Assembly: GCA_026018925.1 (NCBI GenBank)
Contig: JAKSZU010000005.1
Span: 83,193,398-83,257,397, forward strand
Direction of reading: 5' to 3'
Source: Tupaia tana
Lineage: Eukaryota > Chordata > Mammalia > Scandentia > Tupaiidae
DNA length: 64,000 nt
Positions 1 through 10,475 of this stretch are shown in pieces (the first letter of the stretch is position 1; every line of letters begins with the position of its first letter). A program made the translations under genes and the position numbers. A model generated the notes under the pieces. It was not told the DNA's origin and made no database searches. It saw only the letters and a program-made list of their open reading frames with translations.

Positions 1-329
1 ATATGAAAAGAGTATCAGTTTGAAATTGCCACAGCAAGGTTGTGTGCACTTAGCAATATTCTGAAACAGGAAAATGTAAGACAGTGGTGATAAGCAATGA
101 GGCAGATAGAGAAAGGTTTCTGCTTTTATGTATCCGGGAATGGTAACAGTTTATTGATTCCCATATGGGCCTTTAAATGAATAAAGAGTGCTTTGAAACA
201 ACATATATTTTTTTCCTTGCCAAGAAAATCACTGCTTAGAATAAAAATAAATTTTTAAATAAACAAAGAAAAGTTTCTTTTAAGTATTATGTACAGAGGG
301 CAGATTAATTTACTTTCTACTATATTTTA
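1..329. other. Unassigned AT-rich sequence
   Basis: No gene, exon or repeat that I recognise. It runs up to the target duplication (316-329) of the first SINE. Confidence 0.4.
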
Positions 330-406
330 TTTTATTATTTTATTTTTTTGGAGAGGTTTTTGCTATAGGGTGCGTGCACTTGCCAGAAACACAGCTAGAG
401 ACAGAC

Positions 407-457
<51 letters not shown>

Positions 458-637
458 AATCACCCCCCAAGGGGGATGGCCACACCACAATTCCTTCTCC
501 TTTATTCTCCTCTTGGGATCTTGGGCGTGCACGCACACGCGCCTGACATCAGTTTAAGCCACTGGGTCTGGGACTTGAACCGCAGTTGACTACATAGGAG
601 TTAAGCCACATAGCCATTACTCTAACTGCTGGTCCCA
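330..637 (-). mobile_element. Long-form tRNA-derived SINE with internal (GAAA)n
   Basis: Reference copy of the dominant family, read on the minus strand: tRNA-like head starting GGGACCAGCAGTTA, A box and B box (GGTTCAAGTCCC here), central domain with GAGGAGAA and a C-run/G-run palindrome, CT-rich segment, then CCTATAGCAAAAACCTCTCC and an A-rich tail. The insertion is flanked by a perfect 14-bp duplication tctactatatttta (316-329 and 638-651). The CT segment has expanded into a pure (GAAA)n microsatellite at about 407-457, a later change. It is an RNA polymerase III retroposon presumably mobilised by L1. Confidence 0.9.
407..457 (+). repeat. (GAAA)n microsatellite inside a SINE
   Basis: About twelve uninterrupted GAAA units that grew out of the CTTT-rich segment of the surrounding SINE. 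Open frames across it are low-complexity artefacts. Confidence 0.95.
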
Positions 638-823
638 TCTACTATATTTTAAACACAACATAAAGAATTAAACAATAGCTGATTATTTTAGCTCCCGATG
701 ATTTTTAGATAAGTCTGTTTTCTTGTTCTTAACAACTAAAGTAGCAACATTAATACAAAATTGAAATACCCTTTAATTATTTCTCCTTGATGTTTGGCCC
801 CCTTCTAATTAGCCATTATATTT

Positions 824-975
824 AGGACAGAGTCTGATTATATCATAATCCTTTTGTCTCAGCTTCTTGAGTAGCTAAAACTACAGATGCACTCTATCTT
901 TTCTAGAGTAAGCTGGAACTCAAACCTCAGCCTCTGATGTGGCCTCAGCCTGCAGAGTTACAGAGTCAAACAGTA
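824..975 (-). mobile_element. Old 7SL-RNA-related (Alu-like) SINE relic
   Basis: The stretch ctcagcttcttgagtagct followed by aaaactacag matches the antisense of the 7SL/Alu segment that reads CTACTCGGGAGGCTGAG, differing almost only by C-to-T and G-to-A changes. A second block (gctggaactc, cctcagcctc, gagttacag) resembles the other Alu-type arm. If right, this is a fossil 7SL-derived element, which would place the species in Euarchontoglires. The match is from memory and heavily decayed. Confidence 0.5.
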
Positions 976-1566
976 TCTGCAACCATGGGTCATTTGCCAA
1001 TTTATCGATTTTATGTTGTAAATTAATCCTCTAGTATGCAATATACATTGATGCTATCATAATCTACCATCAATATATATTGAATTTCTACCAATACACT
1101 CAGTTAAAATTTACATGAGAAAGCTTTCATAATTTCAAAAGTAAGACTTATCCCCCATTACGTAGACAACAAATATCTAGGCCCACCTAAACAATATGTA
1201 GTAAGTGACAAGGCCGTTCTCAAGAAATAAGAACAACAGTATTAGTAATTACTTGTATCTTCTGTTTTCATAATATTACCCCAAATGGATTTGAGCAGCT
1301 GCAAGTCAATATGCCCATGTACATAAGAGGATAGGTTCATAATCATATCATAGCTGGAATCAAGCTCCATTGTGTAGCTTCCCTGTAGGTTTGGCTTTTT
1401 ATTACTTCTAAAATCCCCAGCTGGAAAGTTGGTAACAATAGTTTCACAGAAGTCAGGTCAATTGAGCTGCTTCACTGTTAATAGAGTAGATTTTGGTATG
1501 AGTTTGTCTGACAGAGAAATCTTTCTATTAAGATCTGACTCTACTTCTTAGGATTTCTTTCTTTCT
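976..1566. other. Unassigned AT-rich sequence
   Basis: No coding signal and no repeat I can name. Confidence 0.4.
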
Positions 1567-1849
1567 TTTTTTTTTTTTTTTTTCTTTTTTAAGAGGTTTT
1601 TGCCTTAGGGCATGTATACTAACTGGGGAGAAAGAAAGAGAGAAAGGCACAATGTCAGGGAATGATGATAAGTTACCTCTGGGCGGACGGCCACACTGTA
1701 ATCCCTTCTCTTACAGTCTCCTCCCGGAATCTTGGGCACACACGCAACATGCCCCGCATGATTTAATACCCACTGGGTCTGGGACTCAAACCATGGTTGT
1801 TGGCCATGTGGGAGTCCAGCCATGTTACCACTATGCCATCTGCTGGTTC
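1567..1849 (-). mobile_element. Long-form tRNA-derived SINE, older copy
   Basis: Poly-T at the left end, then the antisense tail, the central domain (ggccacactgtaatcccttctc) and head ending ccatctgctggttct. The central domain is diverged and its palindrome is broken (tctgggcgga). Flanks taggatttcttt and taggttttctat look like a decayed target duplication. Confidence 0.85.
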
Positions 1850-2175
1850 TAGGTTTTCTATCTAAGACAGTTTCAAAGGGTTAACAAAACAAATTGGTTA
1901 CTAGACAGTGTTGCTTCACTAGTTTCGGCTATGTAGCTCTGAATTTTGTATTTGTCCTTATTAAACACCTGGAAAGATACTGAAATACATGCATAGTTTG
2001 AGTAAAAGCTATTTAGTAACATATGATTGTGAATGTTTTCTTTCACTTATATTGACAATATTAGAATTGATACATCATCTTCCTAATGTCCTTAAGCATG
2101 TTTCAAAATTTTAACCATTTAGCTATTATTCTCCAGGTGAAAACAATGCTCTGATAAGGATTTCATTTTTATGTG

Positions 2176-2431
2176 TTTATTTTTTTAATTTTGGCAGAGG
2201 GTGTGTGCAGCTACAGAGAGAAACAAAGAGGAGGGAAAGTGAGAAAGCACCCTTCATGGGGGATAGTCATGCTGCAATCCCTTCTTCTCCATTTCTCCCT
2301 CTTCTGAGAATTTGGGGCACATGCACATGCACACGGAGTGTTTTTCAAGCAACAGCCAAGTCCAGAACCAAACCATGTAGTTGGGTATGTGGGATCCAGC
2401 CATGTTAGCTACCATACCACCAGCTGGCCCC
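2176..2431 (-). mobile_element. Long-form tRNA-derived SINE, old
   Basis: All domains are recognisable, but substitutions run through the head (gtagttgggtatgtgggatcc) and centre. It ends at ccagctggcccc and lies directly beside a MaLR LTR fragment. Confidence 0.8.
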
Positions 2432-2452
2432 TGATAGAGATTTACATACTTC

Positions 2453-3102
2453 TGTATTAGTTTTCTGTTTCTGCTGTAGTAAATCACTATAATGCTTTGG
2501 TCTAAAACAACACACACTTATTTTCTAAATTCTGTAGATCAGAAATAGAGATGAGCCCCTACTAGTTTTCTGCCTCCGGTATCAGAAAACAAGAATCAAT
2601 GAAAGAGAAGATTTGAACCTTTCAGGAGGTTTTGGGAAATGAATCAGTTTCCAAATTCATTCTGATAATTTGGAGGAATACAGTTTCTCTGACTGAGGTT
2701 CTAGTTTTCTTGATGGCTCATAACTGGGGGTGGCAACCTTTGCTCCTAGAGGTTGTCTGTACCTCGTCATGCTCCAGGTAGCATTACCATTGTCTCCCCC
2801 CCTTCGCCTCCACCCTCATGTCTCTGGAAACTCCAAGTAGATTCCCTGTCAAGTAGAATTCCTTTCACACTGAATTTCTTCATTTTCCTTCCTGCTAGAT
2901 CTCTCTGCTACAGATATTTCTCTGTTTTTAAGGATGCATGTGATTTGACTGACCACGTTTGGATAACCCGTATTACTCTGCCTATTTAAGGTCCATGCCC
3001 TTAATTATATCACTGAAATTCTTGTTATGGGAGGTATTGATGTTTCGAGGATGGGGGCATTGCATATTTTTAGGGAACATTATTTTACTACCGCTAATCC
3101 AC
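2453..3102 (-). mobile_element. MaLR (MLT1-type) LTR, minus strand
   Basis: Starts tgtattagttttctgtttc and carries taaaacaacacacacttatt, the antisense of the MLT1 end with AATAAATTTGTGTTGTTTTAA. It closes at tattttactaccgctaatccac, the antisense of the TGTGGTAGGCAGAATAATG start. It is a heavily decayed non-coding ERVL-MaLR LTR, longer than a typical MLT1, so some internal sequence may be foreign. No viral gene is present. Confidence 0.7.
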
Positions 3103-3165
3103 AAGAACTAATTTACTTTCTCTTTTACCATAGCATTCATCTTGTTCTCTTTTTGTTTCTATTTC

Positions 3166-3712
3166 TGTTTTTTAATTGCCAGAGGGTGCGTTTACTTGCC
3201 AAAGACACAGAGAGGGAATGAGAGAAAGCACCCCTCAATGGGGAGCAATCACAAGACAATCCCTTCTGCTCCATTTTGCAATACTTCTGGGATTTGGAGC
3301 ACACACACACACACACACCCCATGTTTTTCAAAATGCCAGGGCAGGAACCAGCAGATAGTGTAATGATTACATCGTTGGACTCCCATGTAATTGACCACA
3401 GTTCAAGTCTCAGACCCAGAGGCCTAAAACTCACAGTGGGCACGTTTGTGTACATTCCCAAAATCGCGACAAGAGAGTAGAGGAGAAGGGATTGCAGAGG
3501 GGCCATCTGCCTGGTGCAGGAAGGGGGGGGACAGATTTCTTGTTTTCTGTTTCTCTGTCTCTTTCTGTCTCTCCAGGAGTGAATGTGCCCAATAGCAAAA
3601 CAAAACAAACAAACAAAAAAGAAGGTAAAAAGGAACAAAATATCAGGGCAAGATTTGAACCATGGTTGGCCATGTAGGATACAGCTCTCTTGACTGTTAG
3701 GCTATAGGGCCA
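3166..3712 (-). mobile_element. Old long-form SINE split by a younger SINE
   Basis: The left part (3166-3344) has the antisense tail and central domain up to a CA run. The right part (3651-3712) has the antisense head (ttgaaccatggttggccatg). Between them a plus-strand SINE has inserted, giving a relative age for the two copies. Confidence 0.85.
3345..3635 (+). mobile_element. Long-form SINE inserted in another SINE
   Basis: Full copy from gaaccagcagatagtgtaatg to an A-rich tail with caaacaaacaaaaaa. It is flanked by a 15-bp duplication of the host SINE, caaaatgccagggca (3330-3344) and caaaatatcagggca (3636-3650), 13 of 15 identical. The central palindrome is rearranged into a run of seven G. 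Confidence 0.9.
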
Positions 3713-4565
3713 TTCTAATATTTGTTTTCTATTTCTCATTTATTTTGAAATATAATTTAATTGCTTGTCATTATTTAATATAGCTGGCATCAATTGAAAA
3801 AAATATTTTCATGCTGTTTCTATCCTAACTGTAGGCTAACCAGCATCATCAACGTTTTAATTGTAAAAAGACATGAACTAAAGATTGTAAAATGACTTTT
3901 AAAAAGTACTTGATAGCTACTCAAACAATAAAGATTTTATGAAAATAAAACAGAATATTAGAAAATAAGACATATTTGACTTATCTCCTAGTCCATGTTT
4001 CTGTTTTATAAGAAAAAAAAATGTAGAGATTCTGAAATTCCATGATGTCTTCTTGTCCACCTTAAGCCCTCAACAATCAGACTTTGCACGGATGCTGACA
4101 TCAGTGAGTATATAACAGAATATTGTCTCCACATTTAATTAATATTCTGAATGGGCATTGCATTTAAACAGTTGGTTCCTATTTCCCATTTTTTCCCTCA
4201 GAGGACTTAACATTCTTAGGCCAAAAAAAGACATTGTAATTTGTACCTTTCAACATGTTCTTTCCCCTCTGTGACTTGAACATTCTCCGTCTTTCTCTGT
4301 TATACAGTGTAAGCATTGCAATGAAAAAATATCTTGACTGTTCATCACTGCAAGTGTATTTTTAAAAATAATGTATTTTCAGGTGTTGCATACTTGCTTA
4401 TAAACAACTCTTCAAGTTAGTTTTTTTATCTTTATTATTTCCTTAAAGGAGTGAAACAAAAATATAATTTACATGATACAACAGTAATTTCACTCCACTC
4501 TCATCACTTTTCTGATTTCCTTAAACTAAATAAACATATGTAAACACCCCATAGCTTTTCATTCT
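3713..4565. other. Unassigned unique-looking sequence
   Basis: AT-rich DNA without a coding signal or a recognised repeat. Confidence 0.4.
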
Positions 4566-4757
4566 TGGAAGACACGTGCACATGCACCCCCGTGGAGCAT
4601 AGTCACACTGCAATCCCTGTTTTTCTTTTCTACACCCTGTCAGGATTTGAAGCACACATGTATACACACCCAGATTGTTTTTCAAGCCAGCCAGTAGGAT
4701 TTGAACTTCTTTGTGTTGGCCATGTGGGATCTGGCTACCATATTCTGGGTCTGCATT
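4566..4757 (-). mobile_element. Old tRNA-derived SINE fragment
   Basis: Central domain (cacactgcaatccc) and antisense head (ggatttgaacttc, ttggccatgtgggatc) are present. The CT-rich part and A-rich tail are missing, so this is a tail-truncated or decayed copy. Confidence 0.7.
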
Positions 4758-5437
4758 CCCCTTAGTTTTTACAATGTGAAACACTTTTTGACACAAGCTG
4801 ATGATTACTAGGTCCACTGATGAGGTAGAAATTCAACTGATTTCAGTGGTACCATGTATCTGATATTAGAGGTAAAAAACTCTTTGCTTCTATTTTGGGA
4901 ATGTAATTTCTTTGCAGTCTGTGTCTTCAGCACCCAGGACATTTCCAGAATGATGGATAGTCTATGAGAAAGGCAATGTCAAGCCTGCAGACATGCCTGA
5001 ACACACTGTGGTAATTTATGGCCTGCTTTCTTGGTGTTAATGTAACGAGCTACATCATAGTTGGGTTCAAGAAGATAAAGAAGCTGTCACTACCCCATCT
5101 TGACATATATCATGCTTAGAAAATTAAACCATCTTCATATGGATAAAAGCCATACACAATTTTTTTATGTTAATATGTACAAATATAAGCAGCACAAGAC
5201 TAATCAGGCAATGAAGTAGTTTCTAGCATATTCTTATTTAGATTGATAATAAAATATTTGGAAAAATCAAGGTCTAATTGATATTGATATTATATTTTCT
5301 TTTCATAACAACTGTATATAGAATTTTAATGTCTATGTTTAAAAATCTAATATACAATAAAGTGTCAATACCATACAGATGTTCCACAGACATGTACAGA
5401 TTCACAGACAGAATAAGAAGATTCTATTTGTTATTTA
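4758..5437. other. Unassigned sequence
   Basis: No coding signal and no repeat I can name. Confidence 0.4.
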
Positions 5438-5884
5438 TTTATTTATTTTTTTAGAGAGAGAAATTTTTGCTATTGGGTGTGTTCACTCGCTAAAGAGACA
5501 TAGAGAGACAGAGAACTAGAAAGCAAGAAATCACCTCCAAGGGAGGAATGGCCATGACCCAACCTCTTCTCCATCCTCCTTTCAGGATTTTGGGCACACA
5601 AACACACACACACACACATGCACATAGCATAAGGATTTTTTTTTTATTTTTATTTACATTTAGTTACATATATCTTTACAGTGTACAACATTGCTTTTTT
5701 CAGCATTAATACCATGCATATCTGTCAAGATAGAGACATTACTATATAAATTATCATTGGCAAATAGCTTTTTATTTTTTTATCATTTAAACGTACTTTA
5801 TTTTAAGCCACCAGTCCAGAACTCGAACTGTGGTCAACTACGTGGGAGTCCAGCAACATAACCGTTACGCTATCTGCTGGTCCC
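5438..5884 (-). mobile_element. Long-form SINE interrupted by an L1-type 3' end
   Basis: Antisense tail and central domain run from 5438 to about 5633 and include a short CA run. The head resumes at about 5800 (ttttaagccaccagtccag) and ends ctggtccc. Flanks tatttgttattt and tgtttgttattt fit a decayed target duplication. Confidence 0.85.
5634..5799 (-). mobile_element. Short L1-type 3' end inside a SINE
   Basis: Poly-T first, then the antisense of a tail reading GTTGTACACTGTAAAGAT. The same tail occurs near 15.9 kb and 56.57 kb, so this is a repeated retroposon 3' end, here 5' truncated to about 165 bp. Its exact source family is not known to me. Confidence 0.6.
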
Positions 5885-6025
5885 TGTTTGTTATTTTTCT
5901 AGAAACAACAGAAATTTAATCCAGGAAGATATATTAACAAGTTAGCTATGAAACTATATTTTCAGAAGAAAACATATTTTTTCAAAGGAAATTCTCTTTT
6001 TAAAGTTTGTTAAATATTATAATAT

Positions 6026-6031
6026 CCTTTG
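6026..6031. repeat. Left 6-bp target duplication of solo LTR
   Basis: cctttg, repeated exactly at 6649-6654. A 6-bp duplication is typical of class II (ERVK-like) integration. Confidence 0.85.
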
Positions 6032-6648
6032 TGTGGGGACACGTTTAAGAGAGAGAGTCTGAGGTGTGGGGACATGCTCTGAGCAAACACCACATGCTCT
6101 TTTGGGGTTTGGCAGAACCTTGTAACTTGTCTTTCCTTGACCTTGGCTGCAGACAGAGCAAGGGTGGAAATTGCTAGGGACGTTCCAACAGACACATCTG
6201 ATGGACTTCAAGAAACATCTTGGCAAAATCCAATCCCTGCTCTGCATCTGAAAGGTTCCTTAGCCTACTCTGGGTGTGGTGGTGCAAGAAGATCTTTAGC
6301 TCCTTCCCCACACCTAACAGCTAGTTCTTTGCATTAGAAAGGAAGATGAGGTTTTCTCTTGATGGGATTATCACCAAGAGATACACCTGGCCTGGTGTGA
6401 CTAATCCCTTATAGATTTGTTAACTGTTTCTTATTGTCTGTAACCTGGCAACCAATGTATGAAGTGTCGTAAAACATACATGTGTAATGTCTCCTTGTTC
6501 TATAAATAAAGATGTCCAGTTCATCTGGGCGGCACAAGTTGCTTGGGCTACCTAGGCTCAGGCTGCCTGTGTCCGTTTCTACTCTACCTTTTGTCTCATT
6601 TTTTATGCTTCTTCCATAGTAGTGCCGAGCCCGGGGCGGACGCCGACA
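6032..6648 (+). mobile_element. Solo LTR of a class II (ERVK-like) endogenous retrovirus
   Basis: A 617-bp unit begins TGTGGGGACA and ends GCCGACA (TG...CA), between exact copies of cctttg. TATAAATAAA at 6501-6510 can serve as TATA-like and polyadenylation signals, followed by a GC-richer R/U5-like end (ccgagcccggggcggacg). A short motif tgtggggacacg/tgtggggacatg is repeated at 6032 and 6065. No internal viral sequence flanks it, so the provirus was reduced to one LTR by recombination. The class assignment rests on duplication size and overall look. Confidence 0.85.
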
Positions 6649-7221
6649 CCTTTGAAATGCTTCCCAAATATAAACATAAACATTACTATTTTTCTAGCCT
6701 TCAGTTAAAACTTTAAAAAACATGGATGCACAGAATTCGATTGGATGACACAGAATTTTATCCAATTGACTTGCTTAACTATTTAAACAACTCTCATTCT
6801 TTTCACTTCAGGTAATAATCTCAGTTGATACATCAGTCTTAAGCTTGTAGTACAATTTTAGTTTCTCATAACTCTAGTTATTAAACATCAAAAAAGTGTG
6901 AGATAAATAGAAATTTTAGTTCATTTTTAAAGGAAGCACATTCATAATTCAAATATAACTGCTGTCTTCAAGTCTGTTTATGTCAGAGCCCAAACAACAA
7001 GTACAGAATATAGCAGGTATTTGTGGAGTTTATAGATGAGACTTTGATACACAGCATACATTTTGTACAGTGGATCACACAAAGAGCTTCACATTAACAT
7101 GCTTTTGACTTTGTTTATAGAAGCATATTTTCTCCTAGTTTTGGATAGCTAAAGGAATCCTGTGGCTTTCCAACCTTCCTGGAACTTCTCCATGAGACAA
7201 TTGTGACTCATTCTTTTAAAG
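6649..7221. other. Unassigned sequence after the LTR
   Basis: Starts with the right copy of the LTR duplication (6649-6654). The rest is AT-rich with nothing recognised. Confidence 0.4.
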
Positions 7222-7392
7222 TTTATTTTATTTATTAATCATTTAAATTGCACTAGGGAACCTGTGCTCACCAGAGAGGAACAGCAAGAAAGAGAGGGAA
7301 AAAAAGTAAGAAATCAAGCCACCAGGTCTGGGACTCAAACCATGGTTGGCCATGTGGCCAGCACTTTAACCACCGTGCCACTTGCTGGCCCT
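7222..7392 (-). mobile_element. Short-form tRNA-derived SINE
   Basis: The CT-rich segment joins directly to the head (agccaccaggtctgggactc) without the central palindromic domain. It ends cttgctggccctc. Weak flanking duplication tgactcatt / tgaatcatt. Confidence 0.85.
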
Positions 7393-8142
7393 CAATTATG
7401 AATCATTTTTTGTAAAATCTAATTTAGTTACTTTTTCCTTTTAAAAGCCACCAAAACCTGTAAGTACTACAATTTCCTATGTTCCTAAGGATAAATATGA
7501 TTATAGTGGCCTAACATTGCAAATGTGCAATACATCTGATCTCAGCTCCTCAGAGCTGAGATGTACTCAAAATTTTGAGTACATCTATGGTATTACAGAA
7601 ATAACAATATAGGAATTATAACTCCCCCAACGAGCTTAGAATTTATGTAGCTTGCTAAAGTCTTTAAATATGCACATGCATATGTGTGTGCCTATGTGTA
7701 GTTCTCAATGAACAATTCATTCTGCAGGTCAAAATTTGATTAATCTTATTGGCTACAAGGCCTTCCTGTTGTTCACTGTTACCATTCTGCCTATTTATCC
7801 CTATTCCTATTCTTCACTGATCTCTACGTCAAACAGAATCGTAAAGAAAGATTACATCACTTAGTTAACTGTCCCCTGGCAACAAAATATACAATATCTG
7901 AAGGGAGGAAGGGAAGGAAAATATTACGAAGATGTTGGCTGTTTATCACTTTAATTGAAAATGCCCCTTTCCAATAAGGAATAGGAAACTTAGTCTATCA
8001 ACAAATTATTTCCAAAATGAAACTAATGTCCAGGCAAATTAATTTTTCCAGTGCTTTTATGCAATATTGTGCAGTGAATCTTTCAATACTGATCCTATAT
8101 CCATGTTATCTGTTCTAGACAAATTTATGAAACAGATGAAAT
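7393..8142. other. Unassigned sequence with a double palindrome
   Basis: No gene seen. It contains two abutting perfect inverted repeats at 7539-7585 (separate entry). Confidence 0.4.
7539..7585. repeat. Two abutting perfect inverted repeats
   Basis: 7539-7548 atctcagctc pairs with 7553-7562 gagctgagat across a 4-base loop. 7560-7572 gatgtactcaaaa pairs exactly with 7573-7585, a 26-bp perfect palindrome without spacer. No protein-coding or RNA-gene role is evident. Confidence 0.9.
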
Positions 8143-8161
8143 GATTTACCAAGTAGTTTCT

Positions 8162-8450
8162 TTCTTTCTTTCTTTCTTTCTTTTTTTTTTTTTTTTTTGA
8201 GAGGTTTTTGCTATAGGGCTCATGCGCTCGCCAGACAGAGAGAGAGAGACAGAGACACAGAAAGCGAGAAATCGCCCCCCAGGGGGGATGACCACGCCGC
8301 AATCCCTTCTTCTCCTTTCTCCTCTCAGGATTGTGGGTACACACGCACATGTGCCCAGCGTGAGTTTAAGCCACCAGGTCTGGGACTCGAACCACAGTTG
8401 ACTACATGGGAGTCCAGCGACATAGCCATTATGCCAACTGCTGGTCCCTA
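8162..8450 (-). mobile_element. Young long-form tRNA-derived SINE
   Basis: Well preserved copy with intact palindrome (gccccccaggggggat), CpG-containing head and tail. A perfect 19-bp duplication gatttaccaagtagtttct flanks it (8143-8161 and 8451-8469). The tail has a (CTTT)n run next to poly-T. Confidence 0.95.
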
Positions 8451-8481
8451 GATTTACCAAGTAGTTTCTGAACTCCAGTTC

Positions 8482-8716
8482 TGGTGCTTCAGGTGCAGCA
8501 CAACTGCAAGATTGGGACCCATGGGAGGTCCAGGTTCAGATCCTGGACCGACCTGAAGAGGCAGAATTACATCTCTGAGTGGCTGTAATCCTGGCTCACC
8601 AGAAGATTGGGACAGAAGATCAGGACATGGCATGACTCTGTCACAAATACCTGTCTCTCCTTTTCTCCCTCCCTCACATCCTCTTCTCTTATTTAAAAAT
8701 TAAAAAAAAAAAAAAA
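8482..8716 (+). mobile_element. tRNA-type SINE of family C
   Basis: Different head from the main family: ggtgcagcacaactgcaag, then a B-box-like ggttcagatcc, tggctgtaatcctggctcac, a CT-rich block and poly-A. Related copies lie near 10.9, 20.9, 23.7, 38.5 and 42.4 kb. Confidence 0.75.
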
Positions 8717-8771
8717 ACTCACTTATAAAATTAAAGTAAAAAACTTAGTAGCATGTGGCACAATATGCTTT

Positions 8772-8900
8772 TTTTTTTTTTTTTTTGGAGAGGTTTTTTT
8801 GCTATAGGGTGTGTGCACTCTCCAGACAGGTCCGGGACGTGAACCACGGTTGACTACGTGGGAGTCCAGCGACATAGCCATTACGCTACCTGCTGGTTCC
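8772..8900 (-). mobile_element. Long-form SINE with private internal deletion
   Basis: Only 129 bp. The antisense tail and tgtgcactctccagaca jump directly to ggtccgggacgtgaaccac, removing the CT-rich and central domains. It still has a 13-bp duplication cacaatatgcttt (8759-8771 and 8901-8913), so the lesion arose before or after insertion without touching the ends. Confidence 0.9.
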
Positions 8901-9154
8901 CACAATATGCTTTGATACACTCACCTTCTGAAATGGAAATACAAAATTCCATGCATACCAAAAAAAAAAATGCAGAGGACCTAAGACACCTCTGTGTTGA
9001 CTTGATTCATTACATTTTAGTTAAATAGTCTTGAGTTTGTTTCAATATTTTCTAATTTATTTTATACATTTTTCATGTTTATAAATATGTTTAAAGTAAA
9101 TAAGGAGATGCACTTTTCTTTGGGACTTCTTTAAGTTTAGAAATAGTTTTAAAG

Positions 9155-9386
9155 TGGGACCAGCAGACTGTGTAATAGTTACGTGTAGTTGACCGCAGTT
9201 TGAGCCCCAGACCCGACAGCTAAAGACTCACACTGGGTGCACGCGCATGTGTGCCCAAAGTCTTGAGGGAAGAATGGATTAGAGGAAATTGCAGCATGGC
9301 CATCCCCCCTGGGGGTTGATTCTCACATTCTGTCTCTGTCTCACCAGTGAGCATATGTGCCCTATAGCAAAAATCTCTCTTAAAAA
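9155..9386 (+). mobile_element. Long-form tRNA-derived SINE
   Basis: ggaccagcagactgtgtaatag to atagcaaaaatctctctt and A tail. The head has lost several bases around the anticodon-like region. It sits between two diverged copies of a roughly 68-bp direct repeat (9087 and 9387). Confidence 0.9.
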
Positions 9387-9455
9387 ATGTTTAAAGTAAA
9401 TAGATAGGTGTACTTTTCCTTGGAACTTGTTCAATTAATAGGTGTTTAAAAAAGT

Positions 9456-10234
9456 TTCTGAATTAAACATTCACCATACAGTAAAAACTCATTTGCTGCA
9501 TTATCTTTTACCTAATTAGGTTTTCTCAAGTAGCTTCAAAATGATATAAATATATATTTTAACATATGTACATATATTTTATATGGTATTTCAGTTATAT
9601 TTAATTTATATAATTCAAACCTATTTCCTGATGAATTATCATAGATTATGCAGAAGCCTATAGATAATGTTCCCAAATATCATTTAAAATGAAATACAAT
9701 GGACATTTAATCATCTGTATACTTTCAATATATGTTAGAATACTGTATTACTAATAGATTATCTTATTTAAGTGTAACTTAATATTAAAAAAAGATATCA
9801 CAAATCACAATGCTTATCAAGACATTAGCCTTCCAATGAATAATGAGAACTATTATCAAAATAATTTAGGTCATAAATTTCACTTTATCTAAATTACAGA
9901 TAGCAGAGAATTACAAGAAATGTATTTACTTAAACTAACTTGATCTTTCTTGTTTCCTTTTGTTCAAGGAAAATGGTTGTATTTTGGTGTAAAACCTCTG
10001 GGTTAACTCTGTTACTTTTTTAAATTGAGCAATGTTCAACAGTCATTAAAATCAAGGAGGTATTTTGGTATGCCCCTAAAATCAGATATAATTATGGTAA
10101 AATACCATGCTTCCACATGTAATTTCTCTGCTTGTTTGACAAGAAGTCTAAAACCAAAATGAGCAGAAGAGATTTTCATCAGGAAAGTGCTCCAGGTTTC
10201 CCAGCAATAAAAGATATTTCAGAAAGCGAGTCCG
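9456..10234. other. Unassigned AT-rich sequence
   Basis: Very AT-rich, with no gene or recognised repeat. Confidence 0.4.
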
Positions 10235-10475
10235 CAACACGTTGGCATGACGTTCTGACTTTACAAGTTAACGTGCTGAAATTCTACTTGGGTTCAAGTC
10301 CCAGCTTTCTCACAGCCTTACGTGAAAACTCTGGGAAACTGCTTAATATTTCTGGATTTGAATTTTTTCATCAGTGAAATACTGATGATAATGGAAATTA
10401 CTACCCCATAAACTCTTTGGGATTAAATAATTCGGTAAACAGTGGTTAGAACAGTGTTTGGCAGATAGAAAAGGT
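10235..10475 (+). mobile_element. MIR (mammalian-wide interspersed repeat)
   Basis: Nearly the full MIR order is readable: ttgggttcaagtcccagctt, ctgggaaactgcttaatatt, tttcatcagtgaaatactg, attaaataattcgg, agaacagtgtttggcagata. It is an ancient tRNA-type SINE shared by all mammals and long inactive. Confidence 0.85.

Noticed and set aside
1605..1852. Frames with ATPQSLLLHSPLGILGTHAHA-type products found many times
   Set aside because: Recurring peptides are translations of the SINE central domain in different frames, not a protein family.
6590..6650. CpG island or promoter of a host gene
   Set aside because: The short GC-rich stretch is the R/U5-like end of the solo LTR.
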